A DNA stretch of 5,781 bases from Paratractidigestivibacter sp963630635 (GTDB lineage: Bacteria > Actinomycetota > Coriobacteriia > Coriobacteriales > Atopobiaceae): the NCBI GenBank assembly GCA_963630635.1, contig CAVGOA010000083.1:1-5781 (forward strand), in the 5' to 3' direction. Below, in pieces: positions 1 through 5,467 of the stretch. The first letter of the stretch is position 1. Each line of letters begins with the position of its first letter. A program made the position numbers and the translations under genes. Under the pieces are notes generated by a model that saw nothing but the letters and a program-made list of their open reading frames with translations, was not told where the DNA came from and made no database searches.

Positions 1-10
1 GGGCTGCGAT

Positions 11-1585
11 TTAGTCACGAACTTTGACTCCCTTAAGGACGGTGGCGGGACGGCGGCGCTTGGGGTCGAGCAAGCGGCCCAGGCGCTTGAAGATCCAGTC
101 GCACAAGACAATGGCCACAAAGTAGACCACTGCCGTGGCGATAAGCGGGAAGAAGGCCTGGAACGTGCGGCTGCGAATGATGTCGCTTGCCTTGGTGAGG
201 TCTTGCAGGGCGATGTAACCCACGATCGACGTCTCTTTGATCAGGGCCGAGAACTCGCCCGAGTACAGCGACCACACGCGCGCCAGGGCCTGCGGCGCCA
301 CGATGTGCCTAAACGTGTCAAACGGCGAGAAGCCCATAGCCAGCGACGCCTCTACCTGGCCCTTGTCGACCGAGGCCAGGCCCGTCTCGATGACACCGGA
401 TATGGGCGAGGCAGATTGCAGGCCAAAGCACAGGATGGCAACCGCGATGGCCGAGATGTCTACCGAGGCAAAGACCACGTAGTACAAGATCATCAACCAC
501 ACCAGCACGGGAACACCCGTGGCCAGCTTGTTGTAGAGGGCCACAAAGGCGCGCGCCACCGGGTTGCCGCGGCGAGACATCCACGACAGGCCCAGGGCAA
601 GCAGGGTGCCCAGCGCGAAGGAACCCACCGTGATGATGCAGGTGACCTGCAGTCCGTTGAGAACCAGCTGCCAGCGGTTCTCGGTAATGAAGGTGGAGTT
701 GAAGTTGTCCTGGAAGGCCTGGACCAGGTCGATATCGGTCGAGATGTCCGACTTGGCCAGGGCGCCAAACTCGGCCGTCGAGTAGTACGAGGTGAAGTCG
801 ACCTGCTGCAGACGCTCCTCGGTGGGCGTGAGCTGGGTGGCGATGTCGGCTTTGCCGGTGGCCACGGCCGCGATCTCGCCGGCGAAGTTCATGTCCTGGA
901 ACTCGACGCGCATGCCCAGCTCGGCGGCCACGCGGCGCACGACCTCGGCGACCAGGCCCACCAGCTCGCCGTCCTGGACAAAGAGGTAGGGCTCGTCGGC
1001 GCTCGAGCAGGCAACGCGCAGGACCTCGTCGCCCGTGTCGCAGGCGGGCACGTCGTCCATGGTGTAGTTGCGGTCGACTAGCCACTTGTCCTTGATGGCC
1101 TGCAAGGTGCCGGTCTCTTTGTAGTTGTCGAGGATGGCGTTGATCTTGTCGCGCAGCTCGCTGTTGTTCTTGTTGATGGCAAAGGCCTCTTCAAAGGTGG
1201 TGAACGGCGGCGTGATGTACATGTAGCCTGCGTTGTTCTCCATGAAGCGGATGGCATAGAACTCGGTCACAAAGCCGTAGTCGATCTTGTTGCCGGCAAC
1301 GGCGGCCACGACATCCGAGTCGCTGGGGAACAGCTGCAGGTCGGCCTCGGGGTAGGCGTCGGCCAGCTGGTACTCGGTCAGGGTGCCGGCGGCCACACCC
1401 AGGCGGGCGTGGGCATAGAGCTCGTCTCGCTGCTCGACGTCGATCGTCTCGACCAGGCTCTCGGCGCTGGCCGGGACGGGGATGCAGGTCAGGACCGTTG
1501 TAACGGCAAGAATGACCGCGCAGAAGGCGGCAAAGATGCGGCTGGAAAGGCGGGGGCGGCAATTGCGCGGGCGGGCGGTTTTCAT
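11..1585 (-). CDS. Polar amino-acid ABC transporter, fused substrate-binding and permease subunit
   Basis: A 524-aa protein that should capture an amino acid outside the cell and form the membrane channel of an importer. Seen: a basic start and hydrophobic stretch (about 15-37) ending in ASA, with likely cleavage after residue 41. Residues 60-170 look like the second lobe of an SBP_bac_3 domain, ending in KETGTLQAIKDKWL. Residues 188-280 look like the first lobe (DGELVGLVAEVVRRVAAELG, then TPTEERLQQVDFTSYY). Hydrophobic membrane segments lie at about 308-335, 355-375, 376-396 and 478-498. The permease EAA loop is at about 410-432 (EASLAMGF, then HIVAPQA). The lobes are thus in swapped order. 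I recall this layout from other fused SBP-permeases of gut bacteria. The ATG is supported by AGAGGA (complement of 1593-1598) 7 nt upstream. The partner ATPase is not in the window. The family is clear; the substrate (polar amino acid) is inferred from family only. Confidence 0.9.
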   Translation of the reverse strand: MKTARPRNCRPRLSSRIFAAFCAVILAVTTVLTCIPVPASAESLVETIDVEQRDELYAHARLGVAAGTLTEYQLADAYPEADLQLFPSDSDVVAAVAGNKIDYGFVTEFYAIRFMENNAGYMYITPPFTTFEEAFAINKNNSELRDKINAILDNYKETGTLQAIKDKWLVDRNYTMDDVPACDTGDEVLRVACSSADEPYLFVQDGELVGLVAEVVRRVAAELGMRVEFQDMNFAGEIAAVATGKADIATQLTPTEERLQQVDFTSYYSTAEFGALAKSDISTDIDLVQAFQDNFNSTFITENRWQLVLNGLQVTCIITVGSFALGTLLALGLSWMSRRGNPVARAFVALYNKLATGVPVLVWLMILYYVVFASVDISAIAVAILCFGLQSASPISGVIETGLASVDKGQVEASLAMGFSPFDTFRHIVAPQALARVWSLYSGEFSALIKETSIVGYIALQDLTKASDIIRSRTFQAFFPLIATAVVYFVAIVLCDWIFKRLGRLLDPKRRRPATVLKGVKVRD

Positions 1586-1592
1586 GCGCGTA

Positions 1593-1598
1593 TCCTCT
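1593..1598 (-). promoter_or_regulatory. Ribosome binding site of the ABC transporter gene
   Basis: AGAGGA on the minus strand, 7 nt before the ATG at 1585. It fixes the start that yields a complete signal peptide. Confidence 0.7.
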
Positions 1599-1654
1599 GG
1601 TTGGGGACGATTTAAAAAGGATAACGCAACGAACCCCCAGGTGGCATTCTCGCC

Positions 1655-1679
1655 GGGCGGGGCCTCGGGGGGGCTTGGG
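1655..1679 (+). other. Four-run G tract, potential G-quadruplex
   Basis: Four G runs of 3, 4, 7 and 3 bases separated by loops of 1, 4 and 3 bases, on the plus strand. This satisfies the usual G3+N1-7 rule. It lies 70-94 nt upstream of the ABC transporter start, on the template strand for that gene. Formation of the structure is inferred from pattern only. The run of seven Gs could also slip. Confidence 0.45.
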
Positions 1680-1695
1680 CGCGGAGGCTACTGCA

Positions 1696-1755
1696 AAATC
1701 CCATGCATTCCGTGCCATTTTTAAGACGGAAATCGGCACGGAATGCATGGGATTT
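1696..1755. repeat. Perfect 21-bp inverted repeat, long hairpin (palindromic element 1)
   Basis: Bases 1696-1716 are the exact reverse complement of 1735-1755, giving 21 uninterrupted pairs. Four more A/T pairs (1717-1720 with 1730-1733) can form if C1734 is bulged out, leaving a 9-nt loop at 1721-1729. Each arm contains ATGCAT. Just outside the left arm is GGCTACT (1686-1692), and the loop side carries CCATTTTTAAGAC (1715-1727). Both are shared with the second palindrome near 4850-4958. It sits between divergent genes. On the minus strand the stem is followed by TTTT, so weak termination of leftward read-through is possible, but the U tract is short. Confidence 0.85.
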
Positions 1756-1799
1756 CGAGCACGCACGCGCCATTGGGGCCGATCGGCCAAATTTGGGCC

Positions 1800-1829
1800 T
1801 TGCGCGGCCTTGACGGGCGGTGCTATAGT
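1800..1829 (+). promoter_or_regulatory. Possible extended -10 promoter for the ClpP-like gene
   Basis: TGCTATAGT at 1821-1829 is an extended -10 (TGn plus TATAGT). The best -35 at an acceptable distance is TTGCGC at 1800-1805 with an 18-nt spacer, which is weak. Transcription would start near 1836 and run right, giving a leader of about 235 nt. The -10 is convincing by eye; the -35 is not. Confidence 0.45.
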
Positions 1830-1835
1830 GCGGCC

Positions 1836-2057
1836 ACCCGAGGGTCGCATCGACCCGCCTCCAGGCAAGCCGGCTACAGTGGCCGGAGGAGTTGCTCGGC
1901 CGCTCTTGCCACGGCCGTCCCTTTCACACCATGCACAATCACAGAGAACCGCAGCTAGAGGCGTATGCCACGCTGTCGCTTGCCGTTGCGCGGCGGGCGG
2001 TGACCGCGACAATGGCCTTCTGGCCACCGTGCCCACGTGGTTGTGCCGACCCTCGGA
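1836..2057 (+). other. GC-rich structured 5' leader of the ClpP-like gene, function unknown
   Basis: No convincing gene lies here. Several complementary segments are visible in order. 1842-1847 pairs with 1851-1856 (6 bp, 3-nt loop). 1864-1869 pairs with 1905-1910, enclosing 1870-1874 paired with 1882-1886. 2013-2017 pairs with 2022-2026 (4-nt loop). A short GCGG/CCGC hairpin lies near 1997-2007. I do not recognise a known riboswitch. In DNA this GC-rich some pairing is expected by chance, so a regulatory role is only inferred. Confidence 0.3.
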
Positions 2058-2063
2058 AAGGAG
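2058..2063 (+). promoter_or_regulatory. Ribosome binding site of the ClpP-like gene
   Basis: AAGGAG 6 nt before the ATG at 2070. It decides the start: an in-frame GTG at 2037 would place this site inside the coding region and has no such site of its own. Confidence 0.8.
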
Positions 2064-2069
2064 CTCGTC

Positions 2070-2619
2070 ATGAGCGACCGCTTCCCTATCTACCAACCAC
2101 AAATCATCCGTGAGACGGCCGAGGGGCCGTACCGGCTGGACATCCGCGACCAGATGCTGGCCAGCCGCGAGCTGGAGCTAACCAGCGCGGTCGACGCCGA
2201 GTCGTGCGCCACATTGATCCGCGGCCTGCTTTACCTGCAGCGCGTTGACGCGAAGGCCCCCGTGACGCTCTACATCAACAGCCTGGGCGGAGAAGTGCAA
2301 TCGGGCTTGGCGCTCTACGACGTCATGCAGGCGGTGAGCTGCCCCATCCGCACCGTGTGCCTGGGAATGGCCGCGAGCATGGCGGCGCTTTTGTTCATCG
2401 CCGCAGACGAGCGGCTGATGTTGCCGCACAGCCGCGTCATGGTTCACGACCCGCTTATTGGCTCGGGGCTGGGCGGCAGCGCGCTGAGCGTCAAGGCTCG
2501 GGCCGACGACCTCATGCGGATTCGCGACGTGACGGCCGGCGTCATTGCCCGACACACGGGCATGACCCTTGACCAGGTCTTTAAGCTTACCGCCACCGAT
2601 ACCTACTTCGAAGCGCAGG
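2070..2619 (+). CDS. ClpP-family serine peptidase (3' end lost in gap)
   Basis: The 183 visible residues are a ClpP-type peptidase, the barrel-forming proteolytic subunit that normally works with a Clp ATPase. Seen: YINSLGGEVQSGLALYD (68-84), matching the ClpP YINSPGG...G..IYD segment with Leu replacing the usual Pro; GMAASMAALLF with nucleophile Ser103; LPHSRVMVHDP with His126; TATDTYFEA with the likely Asp177. Spacings of 23 and 51 residues are close to those of classical ClpP, so the triad appears intact. ClpP is about 200 aa, so perhaps 20-35 residues are missing. No Clp ATPase is adjacent; a coupling-protein ATPase follows in the same direction across the gap. The role is unknown: housekeeping ClpP is less likely given the divergence and neighbours, and a mobile-element ClpP paralogue fits better. 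Confidence 0.85.
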
Positions 2620-2773
2620 NNNNNNNNNNNNNNNNNNNNNNNNNNNNNNNNNNNNNNNNNNNNNNNNNNNNNNNNNNNNNNNNNNNNNNNNNNNNNNNNN
2701 NNNNNNNNNNNNNNNNNNNNNNNNNNNNNNNNNNNNNNNNNNNNNNNNNNNNNNNNNNNNNNNNNNNNNNNNN
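2620..2773. other. Assembly gap (154 Ns)
   Basis: Unknown bases separate the ClpP-like gene from the TraG-like gene. The gap hides the end of the first and the start of the second. Its length may be an estimate: a ClpP tail plus a usual VirD4 N-terminal membrane region would need clearly more than 154 bases. Confidence 0.99.
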
Positions 2774-4048
2774 CCCACCGCCAACCGCCGCGCCTACGCC
2801 GGCGAGCTTCTTCTTACCGCCAACCGCCGCGCGAACATGGACTCGTGGGCAACCGGGCTCAACAACAACGTGCTTGTGCTGGGCAGCTCGGGCTCGGGCA
2901 AGACGCGCAACTTCATAAAGCCCAACCTGCTGCAAGCCGCGGGCTCTTACGTGGTCCTGGACTCCAAAGGCCGGCTCTTCGACGAGATGGGCCCCTACCT
3001 GCGTCTTTGCGGCTACAAGGTCGACCGCCTGGACTTCACGACCATGGACGGCACCTTAGGTTACGACCCGCTGCACCACGTACGCTGGCGCGAGGGCCGG
3101 CCGCTTGCGCAGGACATCATCGCCATCGCCAGCGCCCTGTTTCCCCGCGACCAAATGGGGCAGGACCCGTTTTGGGCCTGCGCCGCGGCCAACTACGTGG
3201 CAAGCTACATCGCCTACGTATTCGAGGCGCTGCCAGAAGAGGGCTGGAACATGGCCTCGGTAGTGAGCTGCTTCGAGCGGGCCTGCGAGGGCGAGGCGCC
3301 CTCGATGTTCTACGAGCTGGCCCACGATGATCCCAACAGCTACGCGGCCGCGCTCTTTCGCCGCGCGCGCAGCACGTCTCGCGCCGAGAAGATGCACGCC
3401 AGCATCATGGGCATTATCGCGGCCAATCTCTTTCCGCTGACGTTTGACAGCGCGCTGGCCTCTTTTAGGCGGCCGCAGCAGGTCGATTTTCTCGCCTTGG
3501 GCCACCAAAAGCGTGCCTTGTTTGTGACCATGGACGACATGGATAAGAGTTTGGCACCGCTGACCAGCCTTTTTGTGAGCCAAGCCTTCCAAAGTCTGTG
3601 CGCCCACGCCGACTCCGAGTGCGCCGACGGCCGCTTGCCCGTGCCCGTGCGCTTTGTGCTGGACGACTTTGCCAACCTCACGCTGCCCGGCATCGACGAC
3701 GTGCTGGCCGTCATCCGCAGCCGCGAGGTGAGCTGCACTCTGGTGTGCCAGACGGTGAGCCAGCTTGAGGCGCGCTACGGCGAGGCCGGGGCCAACTCGA
3801 TCATTGGCAACTGTGACCGCCAACTTGTGACGGGATTTCAAGACGAGAAGACCGCGCGCTACTTCGCGCTGCGGGCCAACCGCACGCCCAGCTCGCTGCT
3901 TGAGACGCCGGCCGGCAACTGGTGGTACTTCGAGCGCGGGCAGCGCGGAGTGTGCGAGCCGGCCTATGACCTGGGAAATCACCCGATGCTTGACGCGAGG
4001 GAGTTTGACGAGAGGGACGAGCTTCCCCTTGGCCCGCAGGCAGCGTAG
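2774..4048 (+). CDS. VirD4/TraG-type conjugative coupling ATPase (5' end in gap)
   Basis: The frame is open from the gap to the TAG at 4048 (424 codons visible; the first ATG, at 2837, gives 403 aa). Coupling proteins are hexameric P-loop ATPases that feed DNA-protein substrates to a type IV secretion channel. Counting from the ATG: Walker A GSSGSGKT at 16-23, followed by KPNLLQ and YVVLDSKG; Walker B VRFVLDDFAN at 271-280; the downstream IRSREVSCTLVCQTVSQL (293-310) and IIGNCDRQLVTG typical of TraG/VirD4. It resembles the CD1115-type VirD4 group of gut bacteria. The Walker B acidic pair is DD where DE is usual. The N-terminal membrane segments expected of VirD4 are not visible; they may lie in the gap or be absent. 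The ATG at 2837 lies inside the conserved LLLTANRR...LNNN region, so it is probably not the true start. No relaxase or other transfer genes are present. Confidence 0.85.
   Translation, partial: PTANRRAYAGELLLTANRRANMDSWATGLNNNVLVLGSSGSGKTRNFIKPNLLQAAGSYVVLDSKGRLFDEMGPYLRLCGYKVDRLDFTTMDGTLGYDPLHHVRWREGRPLAQDIIAIASALFPRDQMGQDPFWACAAANYVASYIAYVFEALPEEGWNMASVVSCFERACEGEAPSMFYELAHDDPNSYAAALFRRARSTSRAEKMHASIMGIIAANLFPLTFDSALASFRRPQQVDFLALGHQKRALFVTMDDMDKSLAPLTSLFVSQAFQSLCAHADSECADGRLPVPVRFVLDDFANLTLPGIDDVLAVIRSREVSCTLVCQTVSQLEARYGEAGANSIIGNCDRQLVTGFQDEKTARYFALRANRTPSSLLETPAGNWWYFERGQRGVCEPAYDLGNHPMLDAREFDERDELPLGPQAA
2777..2832 (+). repeat. In-frame 17-bp direct repeat beside the gap
   Basis: The 17 bases at 2777-2793 recur at 2816-2832, 39 nt (13 codons) apart, so TANRRA is encoded twice. 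The second copy matches the position where coupling proteins have LLLTANRR. The first copy lies 3 nt from the gap edge and may be an assembly artefact. Confidence 0.6.
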
Positions 4049-4064
4049 GCACGCGGCCACCGGC

Positions 4065-4093
4065 AGCACACGGGCGCGGCGGCGCGCTAGAAT
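4065..4093 (+). promoter_or_regulatory. Possible promoter of the nuclease-like gene
   Basis: TAGAAT at 4088-4093 in a GC-rich surround is a plausible -10. At 17 nt upstream is AGCACA (4065-4070), a poor -35. It lies in the 114-nt space after the coupling-protein gene and would give a leader of about 65 nt. Confidence 0.35.
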
Positions 4094-4150
4094 CGAGCAG
4101 TCTGGCTTCGCCGCGACCGGCGCCCGCCCGCCAAACCCACCGTCAACCCT

Positions 4151-4156
4151 AAGGAG
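4151..4156 (+). promoter_or_regulatory. Ribosome binding site of the nuclease-like gene
   Basis: AAGGAG, 6 nt before the ATG at 4163; it supports that start. Confidence 0.75.
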
Positions 4157-4162
4157 CCCAAC

Positions 4163-4822
4163 ATGGCCCAGGATTTCTTCAAGATGCTCTACAGCGGCTA
4201 TACCGGCGAGTACCAACTCATGAGCTCGCTGTACCGCCACGGTCTGGACGCGCTGCGGCCGCCGGCCGACATGGGCATCGACGTGGTCTCGATCAACCTC
4301 AAGCGACAGCTCGAGCACCCGGGCACCGACCCCGAGACCTTCTTCTTCCAGGTAAAGACGGCCTACACAAAGGTGAGCGAGAGCGACGACCATCCCGGAG
4401 CGATCACGACGGTTGAGTTCAAGCTCAAGGAGAGCGAGATCGACCTTCTTGCCGGCATGCCCGAGCGCGCGGTTTTTTGCTACGTATACAACGACGAGGC
4501 AGAGGCGCTCACCAACTACGCAGAGTCGCCGTTTATCTGCTTCTGGCTCGACGGCGTGCTGATAAAGAAAATGCGCGAAGGCGGGGCGTTTTTCCGCAAA
4601 GAGGGCGAGAGCAAGCTAACTCTGGCCTGCCAGCTGCGCAAGCCGGCCCGCGAGAACAGCCGCTGGTACGTGGTGGTGGCCAACGGGGCCAGCCAGACGG
4701 TCGAGGGCGGCTACCTGGGCGTCGTTGGTGCCGGCGGCTCGCCCGCCCCCGACGGGGCCGACCACTACAGCGTCCTGGGCTACCTCGATTACGCGCGCAT
4801 AACCCTCGCGCTCCGCGAATAA
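4163..4822 (+). CDS. Putative PD-(D/E)xK-fold nuclease-like protein
   Basis: A 219-aa soluble protein. Its N-terminal third has the order seen in Mrr-like and DUF4365-like members of the PD-(D/E)xK nuclease superfamily: SGYTGEYQLMSSLYRHG with Glu16 in a first helix, then PPADMGIDVVSI with Asp40, then FFFQVKTAY with Gln63 and Lys65 (a QxK form of the E/QxK motif). The remainder (about 80-219) has alternating beta-like and charged segments, including VFCYVYND and FICFWLDGVLIKKM, and I do not recognise it. A catalytic DNA-cleaving role is inferred from the motif only. Candidates are a restriction-type or defence nuclease, or a repair or mobile-element nuclease. It lies 114 nt after the coupling protein on the same strand, so it may belong to the same element but has a possible promoter of its own. 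Length and codon use look ordinary. Confidence 0.65.
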   Translation: MAQDFFKMLYSGYTGEYQLMSSLYRHGLDALRPPADMGIDVVSINLKRQLEHPGTDPETFFFQVKTAYTKVSESDDHPGAITTVEFKLKESEIDLLAGMPERAVFCYVYNDEAEALTNYAESPFICFWLDGVLIKKMREGGAFFRKEGESKLTLACQLRKPARENSRWYVVVANGASQTVEGGYLGVVGAGGSPAPDGADHYSVLGYLDYARITLALRE

Positions 4823-4849
4823 TCGGCGGTCAAAAACAAGCAAAAGGCG

Positions 4850-4958
4850 GGGCTACTCGGAGATTTTGCACAAGACACCATTCTTCGCGGCTTCCTTACC
4901 ATGCGAGAGGTCGGAAGTCTTGAAAAATGGTGTCTTGTACAGATTTGGCGAGTAGCCC
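4850..4958. repeat. Long interrupted palindrome between convergent genes (palindromic element 2)
   Basis: Nested complementary segments are visible. 4850-4859 pairs with 4949-4958 (10 bp, GGGCTACTCG). 4870-4882 pairs with 4926-4938 (13 bp). 4891-4895 pairs with 4913-4917, and 4898-4900 with 4909-4911, around an 8-nt loop. The paired blocks are separated by internal loops. On the minus strand it contains CCATTTTTCAAGAC (4917-4930), nearly the same as the sequence in the first palindrome. It could act as a bidirectional terminator for the nuclease-like and flavodoxin genes, although it lacks a clear U tract. It could equally be a dispersed palindromic repeat. Confidence 0.8.
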
Positions 4959-4961
4959 GGT

Positions 4962-5465
4962 CTACAGCAGGGCATTCACGCTGGCGATCCAGGCGTCCAC
5001 CTCGGCCTGCGGGGTCTTTTGCTTGGAGCCGCCAGTAGAGTCAAACGTTACCTCGAAGGCGGGACCGGCCACGGCGCCCGCAGCCGCGGCCACGATATCG
5101 TCGTTGGTGCTGCCAGGCCAACCGGCGCTCGTCGAGAAGGGCACGACGGTCTTGCCGGCCCAATCGACAGAGTGCACAAACGAGGCAACGGCCGGCGCCA
5201 TGGTATACCACCACGTAGGGGTGCCCACGGCAATGACGTCGTAGGCCGCCGGGTCGAACTCCAGGGACTCAATCTGCGGCTCAAAGCCGGCGTGAATCTC
5301 GTCTTGCGCCCGCTTGACGGTGGCGTCATAGTCCTCGGGATAGGGCTCGACGGTCTCAATGCAGGCCAGGTCAGCGCCGCAAGCGTCGGCCAGCTGCTGC
5401 GCGATCTTCTCGGTGTTGCCGTTGCTCCAGGTGTAGTACACAACCAGCATGTTCTTCTGGGTCAC
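4962..5465 (-). CDS. Flavodoxin family protein
   Basis: A 167-aa FMN-binding electron carrier or NAD(P)H-oxidoreductase-like protein of the cytoplasm. Seen: the phosphate-binding loop YTWSNGNTEKIA (11-22, T/S-x-S-x-G-N-T form) right after the first strand MLVVYY; the second flavin loop GTPTWWYTMAP (81-91); and PFSTSAGWPGSTNDD (109-123). The whole flavodoxin fold is covered, ending at a TAG. I chose the GTG at 5465 because GGAGG (complement of 5473-5477) is 7 nt upstream. The open frame runs on to an ATG at 5516, but that part overlaps the cupin and is unlikely to be translated. The gene starts 2 nt after the cupin stop, so the two are probably one transcript with translational coupling. The redox partner is unknown. 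It resembles the flavodoxin_4-type proteins common in gut anaerobes. Confidence 0.9.
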   Translation of the reverse strand: MTQKNMLVVYYTWSNGNTEKIAQQLADACGADLACIETVEPYPEDYDATVKRAQDEIHAGFEPQIESLEFDPAAYDVIAVGTPTWWYTMAPAVASFVHSVDWAGKTVVPFSTSAGWPGSTNDDIVAAAAGAVAGPAFEVTFDSTGGSKQKTPQAEVDAWIASVNALL

Positions 5466-5467
5466 GG

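Noticed and set aside
203..1081. 292-codon plus-strand open frame
   Set aside because: Antisense to the transporter gene; His/Arg/Gly-rich shadow translation.
1810..1815. TTGACG as a -35 box for the TATAGT at 1824
   Set aside because: Only 8 nt separate them, far too short for a sigma-70-type promoter.
1993..2009. Resemblance to the T-box GGGTGGNACCGCG motif (GGGCGGTGACCGCG)
   Set aside because: One extra base and one substitution, no partner CCTCC-type pairing or specifier region seen, and the downstream gene is not an aminoacyl-tRNA or amino-acid gene.
1191..2102. 303-codon open frame on the minus strand upstream of and into the transporter gene
   Set aside because: It overlaps the transporter N-terminus in another frame and crosses the 21-bp palindrome and leader; low-complexity Pro/Arg-rich translation.
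1931..2113. Small plus-strand frame starting MHNHREPQLEAYATLSLAV
   Set aside because: No ribosome binding site before the ATG, overlaps the ClpP-like start in another frame, and turns Pro/Cys/Arg-rich. A leader peptide cannot be excluded but is not supported.
2037..2918. One continuous frame from the ClpP-like gene through the Ns to 2918
   Set aside because: The frame is joined only by unknown bases. After the gap the real reading frame is that of the coupling ATPase.
3056..4393. Long 445-codon open frame on the minus strand
   Set aside because: It is antisense to the clearly recognisable coupling ATPase and the nuclease-like gene, and its translation has no recognisable motif. It is an effect of high GC.
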